From NCBI GenBank assembly GCA_001899145.1, contig MKVF01000030.1, positions 234,802 to 298,801 on the forward strand: DNA of 64,000 bases, given 5' to 3'. The DNA comes from Flavobacteriia bacterium 40-80. GTDB taxonomy: Bacteria > Bacteroidota > Bacteroidia > Flavobacteriales_D > Crocinitomicaceae. Both the position numbers and the translations under genes were made by a program. Positions 19,389-26,129 of this stretch are shown here, piece by piece. Numbering within the stretch: the stretch's first letter is position 1; each line of letters starts with the position of its first letter. The notes below the pieces were generated by a model. It did no database searches and had not been told where the DNA came from. It saw only the letters and a list, made by a program, of their open reading frames with translations.

Positions 19389-19931
19389 TTACTTATATAG
19401 TTTCGTTTCAGAAGCTCTCTTTTTCTCTTCCTGACGTTTTTTGTAAAACTCTTTTGTCGCGACGTAAATTTCCTTTTCAACTGTTGCGAATACGATCGTT
19501 TTGCACTTATTGGTCAGATCCACTTGTTTCATGAACGTATAAGAGCCGTTTTCATCTGCCTGTTCCCGGACGTTTTGCAATTCTTCTCCAGATACTTTGA
19601 AATCAATCCAGACATTTTCTTTTGCCGGACGTTTGAATTGTATTTTAGCTGTCTTATCCCAGATCACATATTTGTGCCCGAGCAGCTCATTAAACTGGAT
19701 CATGAAGATAGGATCCGTTGCGGAAAATAAGCTCCCGCCAAACATGCTTCCGTTATAATTGATATTTTTATAAGAGAGCCTGATCCGGACAGTTATACAG
19801 GACAGATCATCTGTCACGTGAATTATTCTTCCGCAGGTACGCCTGTACATGGGAGAAAGGTTGAACAGGTATTTATAAATGGTTGATTTACTTATGAATT
19901 TTTGTAAAAACAGGTTGATTTTTTTGTACAT
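19389..19931 (-). CDS. DUF4442 hotdog-fold protein
   Basis: 180 residues matching DUF4442, a subgroup of the thioesterase (hotdog) superfamily. Recognisable segments are NYNGSMFGGSLFSATDP (about residues 58-74, the family's signature helix start) and KYVIWDKTAKIQFKRPA (about 86-102), followed by strands ending near residue 150. The C-terminus is a basic tail (KKRQEEKKRASETK). It ends only 43 nt from the opposing T9SS cargo gene and starts 15 nt after the stop of the Kunitz-like lipoprotein gene on the same strand, so those two could be one unit. Acyl-CoA hydrolysis is a superfamily expectation, not demonstrated. Confidence 0.82.
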   Translation of the reverse strand: MYKKINLFLQKFISKSTIYKYLFNLSPMYRRTCGRIIHVTDDLSCITVRIRLSYKNINYNGSMFGGSLFSATDPIFMIQFNELLGHKYVIWDKTAKIQFKRPAKENVWIDFKVSGEELQNVREQADENGSYTFMKQVDLTNKCKTIVFATVEKEIYVATKEFYKKRQEEKKRASETKLYK

Positions 19932-19946
19932 CTTTCGACAAAGTAA

Positions 19947-20186
19947 TTAATCACATTTGCATTTTTCACATTCTTCTTTTGTTTGAAAACCAATGGCGTT
20001 ACAACCACTGTATCCTTTCCATTCACACTTCTTTTCGCCGGAATTGTAGATCCAGCTTTCAAAATAAGCCTGGCAGGTCATTCCTGTATTCGGCTGCTCG
20101 CTGCACCGGGAGTCATTGCCGGAGGTACACTTTTTACCACATGAAAATGATAAAAAGATAAGACAGAGGATAAAAGCGTATTTCAT
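19947..20186 (-). CDS. Small lipoprotein with Kunitz/BPTI-like domain
   Basis: 79 residues: signal sequence with lipobox FSC (lipidated C16), then one compact cysteine-rich domain. Cysteines C28, C38, C54, C62, C73 and C76 follow the Kunitz inhibitor order. The 15-residue spacing C38-C54 and the 7-residue spacing C54-C62 are identical to bovine trypsin inhibitor. The landmarks WIYN, GYSGC and FQTKEEC sit where Kunitz domains have Y/F-x-Y-N, GGC and F-x-S-x-E-x-C. Differences: one extra residue before the second Cys, two fewer residues between the fourth and fifth, and an additional C20 and C78. The P1 position would be Q39 followed by the usual Ala, not the Lys/Arg of trypsin inhibitors. The role is unknown; a surface-anchored protease inhibitor or a decoy fold are both possible. 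Confidence 0.72.
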   Translation of the reverse strand: MKYAFILCLIFLSFSCGKKCTSGNDSRCSEQPNTGMTCQAYFESWIYNSGEKKCEWKGYSGCNAIGFQTKEECEKCKCD

Positions 20187-20268
20187 GATAATTTGATTTT
20201 TCCGAAAGTTACGAAAAAGCGGGATAACCTGGAATTATTTTAAATAGTGTTTTTAAAACATATTTACC

Positions 20269-20299
20269 TTGACAGATAATATAGAAATTGATACTTTTA
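20269..20299 (+). promoter_or_regulatory. Promoter candidate for fumarase
   Basis: TTG (20269-20271), 20-nt spacer, TACTTTTA (20292-20299; 7/8 of TAnnTTTG), 24 nt before ATG 20323. This lies in the upstream in-frame stretch and argues against a start at the TTG. Confidence 0.4.
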
Positions 20300-20322
20300 G
20301 GCGCTTAAAAATTAAGATAACA

Positions 20323-21927
20323 ATGGCCGAGTTTTTTTATCAGGATCCGTATCCGGTTTTACAAGACACTACAGAATATCGAAAAATCACATCTGATTAT
20401 GTTGAATTAAAAAATTACGGGGACAGAACCGTTTTACATATCGATCCGAAAGGAATTGAACTATTGGCAAAAGAAGCGATGACTGATGTTTCATTCATGC
20501 TTAGAGCTTCACATTTAGAAAAATTAAAAGCAATTCTGGATGATCCCGAAGCTACGGATAATGACCGTTTTGTGGCATATAATTTATTGCAGAACGCAGT
20601 GGTTGCCGTGGAAGGACAGCTGCCTTCCTGTCAGGATACCGGAACGGCGATCGTGATGGCGAAAAAAGGAGAAGATGTTTATACAGGTACTGATGATGCC
20701 GTGCATTTGTCAAAAGGTATTTTTGATACGTATCAGGAGAGAAACCTGCGTTATTCGCAGATTGTTCCGCTGACGATGACGGAAGAAAAGAACTCAGGAA
20801 GTAACCTGCCTGCCCAGATTGATATTTACGCGAAGAAAGGAAATACGTATGAATTTCTGTTTTTGGCGAAGGGTGGAGGTTCTGCCAATAAAACGTTCTT
20901 ATACCAAAAAACAAAATCATTGCTGAACGATGCTTCGCTGGAGCAGTTTGTCCGTGAAAAAATAAAAGACTTAGGAACAGCAGCATGTCCTCCGTACCAC
21001 CTGGCGTTTGTTGTCGGAGGAACTTCTGCAGAAGCTAATTTAGCAGCAGTTAAAAAAGCATCCGCGGGATATTACGATCACTTACCGACTGAAGGAAATA
21101 TGGGAGGACAGGCATTTCGTGACCTGGAATGGGAAGATAAGATCCGGAAAATTTGTTACGAGAGTGGTATCGGAGCGCAGTTCGGCGGAAAATATTTCGT
21201 TCATGATGTGCGCGTGATCCGTTTGCCGCGTCATGCGGCTTCCTGCCCGGTTGGATTAGGAGTTTCCTGCTCTGCGGACAGAAATATCAAAGCTAAAATT
21301 ACGCCGGAAGGTGTTTTTTTAGAGCAATTGGAGAGAAATCCGAAAAGATTGTTGCCGGAAGTTCCTCCTCATCTGGATCCTCCTGTGGTAATTGATCTGG
21401 ACCGCCCTATGAAGGAAGTATTGGCTGAATTGACGAAATATCCTATAAAGACGCGTTTGATGCTGAATGGGACACTGATTGTTGCGAGGGATATCGCTCA
21501 TGCAAGAATAAAGGAAATGCTGGATAATGGTCAGCCGATGCCGGAGTATTTTAAAAATCACCCGGTTTATTATGCCGGTCCCGCAAAAACTCCGGAAGGA
21601 ATGCCATCAGGTTCTTTCGGGCCGACAACAGCAGGTCGGATGGATTCGTACGTGGATTTATTCCAGCAGCATGAAGGGAGCATGATCATGCTGGCAAAAG
21701 GAAACCGTTCGAAAGAGGTAACAAACGCTTGTGCTAAATACGGCGGTTTTTATTTAGGATCGATTGGAGGTCCTGCGGCAATTCTTGCAAAAGAAAATAT
21801 AGAATCCGTGGAAGTGGTGGATTTTGAAGAGTTAGGAATGGAAGCGGTTCGTAAGATCAAAATAAAAAATTTCCCTGCGTTCATCATTACGGATGATAAA
21901 GGAAACGATTTCTTTGAGAATTTGTAA
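20323..21927 (+). CDS. fumA: Fumarate hydratase, class I (Fe-S)
   Basis: Reversible hydration of fumarate to L-malate in the TCA cycle, using a [4Fe-4S] cluster. 534 residues from ATG 20323 ([11 protein letters not shown], the family N-terminus). The N-terminal fumarase-alpha half carries [10 protein letters not shown] (first cluster Cys) and [10 protein letters not shown]. The remaining cluster cysteines lie in [15 protein letters not shown] and [18 protein letters not shown]. The C-terminal beta half has [11 protein letters not shown] and the KGNRSKEV segment. Full two-domain length as in E. coli FumA/FumB. Single gene between its own promoter candidate and the hairpin at 21952. The FumA/B distinction is not meaningful here; the class is certain. 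Confidence 0.94.
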   Translation: MAEFFYQDPYPVLQDTTEYRKITSDYVELKNYGDRTVLHIDPKGIELLAKEAMTDVSFMLRASHLEKLKAILDDPEATDNDRFVAYNLLQNAVVAVEGQLPSCQDTGTAIVMAKKGEDVYTGTDDAVHLSKGIFDTYQERNLRYSQIVPLTMTEEKNSGSNLPAQIDIYAKKGNTYEFLFLAKGGGSANKTFLYQKTKSLLNDASLEQFVREKIKDLGTAACPPYHLAFVVGGTSAEANLAAVKKASAGYYDHLPTEGNMGGQAFRDLEWEDKIRKICYESGIGAQFGGKYFVHDVRVIRLPRHAASCPVGLGVSCSADRNIKAKITPEGVFLEQLERNPKRLLPEVPPHLDPPVVIDLDRPMKEVLAELTKYPIKTRLMLNGTLIVARDIAHARIKEMLDNGQPMPEYFKNHPVYYAGPAKTPEGMPSGSFGPTTAGRMDSYVDLFQQHEGSMIMLAKGNRSKEVTNACAKYGGFYLGSIGGPAAILAKENIESVEVVDFEELGMEAVRKIKIKNFPAFIITDDKGNDFFENL

Positions 21928-21951
21928 ATTTTCAGAGTTGTGGAATATAAA

Positions 21952-21977
21952 AAGAGGCTGTCGGAAGGCAGCCTCTT
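21952..21977. terminator. Bidirectional terminator between fumarase and dnaJ
   Basis: AAGAGGCTG / CAGCCTCTT (9 bp) with an 8-base loop, A-rich on the left and TATAGTTTCTATG on the right. It lies between the convergent ends of fumarase (21927) and dnaJ (22000). Confidence 0.7.
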
Positions 21978-21999
21978 ATAGTTTCTATGCTCTTTTTTA

Positions 22000-23112
22000 T
22001 TACTGAAACATATCTTTCATTCGCTGAAAGAACCCTTTTTCAGAACCGTCATTTCTCGGTTTGAAATTCTCGCTGTTTTGTAATTTTTCTAATAATTCTT
22101 TTTCCTCTTTAGAGATTTTTGACGGTGTCCAGATATTGATATGAACATATTGGTCGCCAGTACCGTACCCCTGAATATTCGGAATTCCCTTTCCTCTTAA
22201 ACGCAGCACTTTCCCGCTTTGTGTTCCCGGTTCAATCTTAATTTTTGCTTTGGAAGTAATTCCCGGTACTTCTACCTGCGTTCCTAAAACAGCATCTGCA
22301 AAATTGATGAATACATCACAATGTACGTTCTCTCCTTCACGTCTCAGCTCCGGATGAGGAATTTCCTCAATAACAACGATCAGATCTCCCGGAACTCCGT
22401 TAAATGGTCCTGCATTTCCTTTTCCTGTCACGCTGAGCTGCATGCCGTCTTCTACTCCGGCCGGAATATCCAGCTCGATAATCTCTTCTTTTCTTACTAG
22501 TCCGTTTTCATCCGCATCCGCAGGTTTTTTGTCAATCATTTTTCCCGCTCCGTGACACACATGACACGCGGACTGTGTCTGCATTGCCCCTAAAAAGGTT
22601 TGTGACACTCTTGTGATCCGCCCGGTTCCATTACAGGTTGTACAGGTTTTGAACGTCACATTATCGGCATTAACCAGCTTGTTGACTTTTATTTTCTTTC
22701 GTACACCTTCGGCAATTTCTTCCAGAGACATTTTTATTTTGACGCGCAAGTTGGTGCCTTTGACTCTTCTTGGACCGCTGCTTCTGCTGCCTCCGAAGCT
22801 TCCGCCGAACGCTCCTCCGAAAATATCGCCGAATTGAGAGAAGATGTCATCCATGTTCATTCCTCCTCCAAAACCGGCATTACCGTTCACGCCGGCATGT
22901 CCGAACTGATCGTACCGGCTTCTCTTCTGATCGTCGCTCAGCACTTCGTATGCTTCAGCGGCTTCTTTGAATTTCTCTTCGGCTTCTTTGTCTCCGGGAT
23001 TTTTGTCCGGGTGATATTTCAATGCCATTTTCCGGTAAGCTTTTTTTATTTCTGCTTCCGAAGCATTTTTAGCGACGCCTAAAACGTCATAATAATCTCT
23101 TTTTTGGCTCAT
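22000..23112 (-). CDS. dnaJ: Chaperone DnaJ with a half zinc finger
   Basis: Hsp40 co-chaperone that delivers substrates to DnaK and stimulates its ATPase. 370 residues: J-domain (about 5-70) with the HPD motif in KYHPDKNPG; Gly/Phe-rich linker (72-112); central region; two C-terminal substrate-binding beta domains with [10 protein letters not shown] and LRLRGKGIP. Only two of the four canonical CxxCxGxG motifs remain (C157/C160 in TCTTCNGTG and C183/C186 in ACHVCHGAG). Motifs 1 and 4 are replaced by NADNVTFK and [12 protein letters not shown], leaving one zinc site. I recall this form from flavobacterial DnaJ proteins. It follows grpE after 7 nt; DnaK is not in the window. Confidence 0.93.
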   Translation of the reverse strand: MSQKRDYYDVLGVAKNASEAEIKKAYRKMALKYHPDKNPGDKEAEEKFKEAAEAYEVLSDDQKRSRYDQFGHAGVNGNAGFGGGMNMDDIFSQFGDIFGGAFGGSFGGSRSSGPRRVKGTNLRVKIKMSLEEIAEGVRKKIKVNKLVNADNVTFKTCTTCNGTGRITRVSQTFLGAMQTQSACHVCHGAGKMIDKKPADADENGLVRKEEIIELDIPAGVEDGMQLSVTGKGNAGPFNGVPGDLIVVIEEIPHPELRREGENVHCDVFINFADAVLGTQVEVPGITSKAKIKIEPGTQSGKVLRLRGKGIPNIQGYGTGDQYVHINIWTPSKISKEEKELLEKLQNSENFKPRNDGSEKGFFQRMKDMFQ

Positions 23113-23119
23113 TGATGAT

Positions 23120-23668
23120 TTATTGACCTACAACAACTTTAGCATAGCGAATGACTTTATCATTCAGATAGTACCCCTTTTCGACATCATCCACAACACA
23201 ACCTGCAAGTTCAGGTGCAGGAGCAGGGATGTTAGCGATTGCTTCGTGGATTTCACTGTCAAATGGCTGGCCTTTCGCTTCCATTTGCTTCAACCCCTTG
23301 CTTTCCAGAACGGCCTTGAATTTATTGAAAATAAGAAGGAAGCCTTCTTTTAAAGCCTCAATATCTTCTGTTTGCTGATTGTTGGCGATGGCGCGCTCAA
23401 AATCGTCCAGCGTGGGAATCAGATCTTTCAGCAATCCTGCATTTGCAGAAGAAATGATATCAATTTTTTCTTTATTGGTTCTTTTTCTGTAATTGTCAAA
23501 TTCGGAATAGAGCCGAACATATCTGTCATTCAGTTCCTTTAGCTGCTCTTCAACAGACGAATTGTTATCCTGCTCCTGATTTACTTCATTTTCTGTTTCG
23601 CTGCCATTTTGCCCCGCTGTATTTTCAGCCCCTTCTTCCGGTATATTGTCTTCGATATCTTCTTTCAT
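23120..23668 (-). CDS. grpE: Nucleotide exchange factor GrpE
   Basis: Dimeric exchange factor that releases ADP from DnaK. 182 residues: acidic disordered N-terminus (about 1-35), long coiled-coil helix (about 38-90, including [15 protein letters not shown]), then the four-helix and beta-wing C-terminal part with [22 protein letters not shown] and a [20 protein letters not shown] ending, all standard GrpE landmarks. First gene of grpE-dnaJ. Its 5' leader holds a nested inverted repeat at 23691-23734, 23 nt before the ATG, which may be the heat-shock control element; no CIRCE sequence was found. Confidence 0.93.
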   Translation of the reverse strand: MKEDIEDNIPEEGAENTAGQNGSETENEVNQEQDNNSSVEEQLKELNDRYVRLYSEFDNYRKRTNKEKIDIISSANAGLLKDLIPTLDDFERAIANNQQTEDIEALKEGFLLIFNKFKAVLESKGLKQMEAKGQPFDSEIHEAIANIPAPAPELAGCVVDDVEKGYYLNDKVIRYAKVVVGQ

Positions 23669-23690
23669 GATGTTTATTTAAATAAATAAT

Positions 23691-23734
23691 CCCTTATTGC
23701 GCTTAGCAAAATGTTTGCCATGGCAGAATAAGGG
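23691..23734 (-). promoter_or_regulatory. Nested inverted repeat in the grpE-dnaJ leader
   Basis: Outer arms CCCTTATT (23691-23698) and AATAAGGG (23727-23734) are perfectly complementary. Inside are a GCAAA-ATG-TTTGC hairpin (23706-23718) and the palindrome TGCCATGGCA (on the minus strand). It lies between the murA stop and the grpE ATG. It could be an operator, an RNA structure controlling grpE translation, or the murA terminator; the T run expected of a terminator is weak. Confidence 0.5.
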
Positions 23735-23778
23735 ACAAGCTGTCATTATCCGTAACTGAAACAATGAAAAACTGTCAG

Positions 23779-25086
23779 TTAGCTGATCCTTCTGATATCC
23801 GCTCCGATGTTATTCAGACGGATGTCGATATTTTCATATCCGCGGTCGATCTGATCAATATTATGAATAGTGCTTTTTCCTTTTGCGGAAAGCGCTGCGA
23901 TCAATAAGGAAACACCTGCACGGATATCCGGCGATGTCATTGAGATTCCTTTCAGCTGATGCACTTTGTTCAGCCCGATTACCGTTGCTCTGTGCGGGTC
24001 GCAAAGGATAATCTGAGCTCCCATATCGATGAGCTTATCAACGAAGAATAACCGGGATTCGAACATCTTCTGATGTATAAGAACACTTCCTTTGGCTTGT
24101 GTTGCAACCACCAGGATGATAGACAATAAATCCGGGGTGAATCCAGGCCACGGAGCATCTGCAATCGTTAATATTGAGCCGTCGATAAATGTGTCTATTT
24201 CGTAAGAGTCCTGTGCAGGAATATAGATGTCATCATTGATACGCTCCATTTTTATTCCGAGTTTTCTGAAAACATCCGGAATGATACCCAGGTTATCGTA
24301 GCTTACGTTTTTAATGGTAATTTCAGAGCCTGTCATTGCTGCTAAACCGATAAAAGATCCTATTTCGATCATATCCGGAAGAATACGGTGAAAGCAGCCG
24401 TCCAGTGAAGTTACACCTTCTATTTCCAGCAGGTTGCTTCCGATCCCTTTGATCTTAGCGCCCATTGAATTCAGCATCTTGCAAAGCTGTTGCAAATAAG
24501 GCTCACAGGCAGCATTGTAAATTGTTGTTGTCCCCTCAGCAAGAACAGCAGCCATGACAATATTTGCAGTTCCTGTTACGGAAGCTTCGTCCAGCAAAAT
24601 ATAAGTTCCTTTTAAAGCGTTGGATTCGATGGAGTAGAAGTGCTCACCTGCATCGTAATTAAATGTAGCGCCTAATTTTTTCAGTCCTTCAAAATGCGTA
24701 TCTAATCTTCTTCTTCCGATTTTGTCGCCGCCCGGTTTAGGAATGAAACCTTTTCCGAAACGGGCTAATAACGGACCTACAATCATGATAGATCCTCTCA
24801 AAGCACTCGCCCGTTTTTTGAAATCTTCCGTTTCAAGGTATTTTAAATCAATATCTTTTGCCTGAAAAATGTAAGTGCCTTTCTCTACCTTTTCAACTTT
24901 GACACCAATGACCTGAAGCAGGTTGATCAATTTGTTCACGTCAATGATATCCGGAATATTAGCGATAGTTATTTTTTCCGAAGTCAGCAATACTGCACAT
25001 AATATCTGAAGCGCTTCATTTTTTGCACCCTGAGGATGAAGCTCGCCTTTTAATTTTCGACCACCATGAATTTCAAATGATGCCAT
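23779..25086 (-). CDS. murA: UDP-N-acetylglucosamine 1-carboxyvinyltransferase, Asp-form
   Basis: First committed enzyme of peptidoglycan synthesis: adds enolpyruvate from PEP to UDP-GlcNAc in the cytoplasm. 435 residues, two inverse alpha/beta domains, with the start motif GAKNEALQ (K21-x... N23 region) and the active-site loop PKPGGDKIGRRRLDTH. In that loop the catalytic Cys (C115 of E. coli) is Asp, here D121. The Cys-to-Asp form is known from Mycobacterium and Chlamydia to be active and insensitive to fosfomycin. It follows the DUF4290 gene by 3 nt (minus-strand order DUF4290 then murA), as often seen in Bacteroidota, so cotranscription is likely. Confidence 0.93.
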   Translation of the reverse strand: MASFEIHGGRKLKGELHPQGAKNEALQILCAVLLTSEKITIANIPDIIDVNKLINLLQVIGVKVEKVEKGTYIFQAKDIDLKYLETEDFKKRASALRGSIMIVGPLLARFGKGFIPKPGGDKIGRRRLDTHFEGLKKLGATFNYDAGEHFYSIESNALKGTYILLDEASVTGTANIVMAAVLAEGTTTIYNAACEPYLQQLCKMLNSMGAKIKGIGSNLLEIEGVTSLDGCFHRILPDMIEIGSFIGLAAMTGSEITIKNVSYDNLGIIPDVFRKLGIKMERINDDIYIPAQDSYEIDTFIDGSILTIADAPWPGFTPDLLSIILVVATQAKGSVLIHQKMFESRLFFVDKLIDMGAQIILCDPHRATVIGLNKVHQLKGISMTSPDIRAGVSLLIAALSAKGKSTIHNIDQIDRGYENIDIRLNNIGADIRRIS

Positions 25087-25089
25087 ATC

Positions 25090-25722
25090 TTAAATTTTTT
25101 TCTTGAATTTCTTCTTTTGATTTTTATGAACTTTCTTATTGTTGTTATTGTTTTGCGACAACCCCATGCTTTTTAATAGTTGGTTGGTTTGCTGCAATGA
25201 ATCCGGATCTTCCAGAGACAGAACTCCTTTTGAAAGTTCTCTTAATTGATTGGCTATTACGTGATTTTCTACCGTATTGTTATTATACGTCAGAAATTGC
25301 TTTTTCATGAAATTGGCAATAACCTCCTTGTAAAATTCACGATCAGATTCGTTATCCATTTTGGAGATTTTCTGAATGATTTCCTCCGTATATTTACCAT
25401 AATGTCCGTAAGTGATTTTCCCGGAAGGATATTTAATCAGCTGTGGTTTTTCTTCCAGCGATTCTTTAGTCGGGATTTCATAAGGAGAATCAACATCCAG
25501 CTGGAAATCAGACATGATGAACAGGTGTGTCCATAATTTATGTTTGAAATCTTCTACGTCCCGCAAGTGAGGATTCAGCTGTCCCATCACCTCTATGATT
25601 GCCTGAGCAGCCGCATTTCGCTCTTTTTTAGAAGGCAATTCCATCGCAAAAGCGATCATATTCTGAACGTTTCTTCCGTATTCGGGCAAAGCGAGATGGG
25701 GGCGTTGCGTATTGTATTCCAT
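25090..25722 (-). CDS. DUF4290 protein
   Basis: 210 residues matching DUF4290, a Bacteroidota-restricted family usually next to murA, as here. Visible marks are the N-terminal MEYNTQRPHLALPEYGRN, the segment NPHLRDVEDFKHKLWTHL (about residues 51-68) and IKYPSGKITYGHYGKY (about 97-112). The C-terminal third is low-complexity, with an asparagine run followed by a lysine-rich tail (KKVHKNQKKKFKKK), suggesting a nucleic-acid or membrane-surface contact. Soluble, no signal peptide. The conserved linkage to murA hints at a role in envelope growth, but no function is established. Confidence 0.88.
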   Translation of the reverse strand: MEYNTQRPHLALPEYGRNVQNMIAFAMELPSKKERNAAAQAIIEVMGQLNPHLRDVEDFKHKLWTHLFIMSDFQLDVDSPYEIPTKESLEEKPQLIKYPSGKITYGHYGKYTEEIIQKISKMDNESDREFYKEVIANFMKKQFLTYNNNTVENHVIANQLRELSKGVLSLEDPDSLQQTNQLLKSMGLSQNNNNNKKVHKNQKKKFKKKI

Positions 25723-25724
25723 TC

Positions 25725-26069
25725 TTAATTTTTTTTGTAAATGATTTGGTAAATACCCGTATGAAATTTAGGGTAATAAGTTCCGGGTTCAAATTTAATA
25801 TTATAAACCAGATTTTTTGCTTTAATTTTTGCAGGAGTAGATACAATAGTTGTCCGCTCTTCAAGAATATCCGCGGCAGTAATTGTTCCCTCACTGTTGA
25901 CACTTATTTTAAAAGTGATCTTTCCGTCATAATTGGATGGCTTGATTACAGGTGTAATATCAGAAATGATTTTCCGGCTGTCTTTAAGCAGATCCCCTTC
26001 GATCAATTGGGAAAATCCCGGTACAGAAAAGCAGAAGATGAAGCTAATGAAAATGCTGTTTTTTATCAT
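25725..26069 (-). CDS. Small exported protein with TonB-C-like fold
   Basis: 114 residues from ATG 26069 (MIKNSIFISFIFCF). The longer in-frame reading (26096) only adds residues upstream of an excellent signal peptide, which ends GFSQ. The mature part (about 20-114) has the pattern of a TonB C-terminal-like domain: GKITFKISVNSEGTITAADI, then KNLVYNIKFEPG. It lacks the TonB membrane anchor and Pro-rich linker. It lies 2 nt from the DUF4290 gene and is probably the first gene of the DUF4290-murA unit. Periplasmic location is inferred; partner unknown. Confidence 0.7.
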   Translation of the reverse strand: MIKNSIFISFIFCFSVPGFSQLIEGDLLKDSRKIISDITPVIKPSNYDGKITFKISVNSEGTITAADILEERTTIVSTPAKIKAKNLVYNIKFEPGTYYPKFHTGIYQIIYKKN

Positions 26070-26083
26070 GATGTAAATAAACG

Positions 26084-26107
26084 AAAAAAACGGCAATTGC
26101 CGTTTTT
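26084..26107 (-). terminator. Terminator of the second T9SS cargo gene
   Basis: Palindrome AAAAAACGGCAATTGCCGTTTTTT, with the T run on either strand. On the minus strand it lies 22 nt after the stop of the 26130-28871 gene and 15 nt before the next gene's ATG. Confidence 0.8.
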
Positions 26108-26129
26108 TTATAAGAAATTTATAGATTTT

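Noticed and set aside
23669..23778. CIRCE heat-shock operator
   Set aside because: The inverted repeat arms do not match TTAGCACTC-N9-GAGTGCTAA; only TTAGCA is shared.
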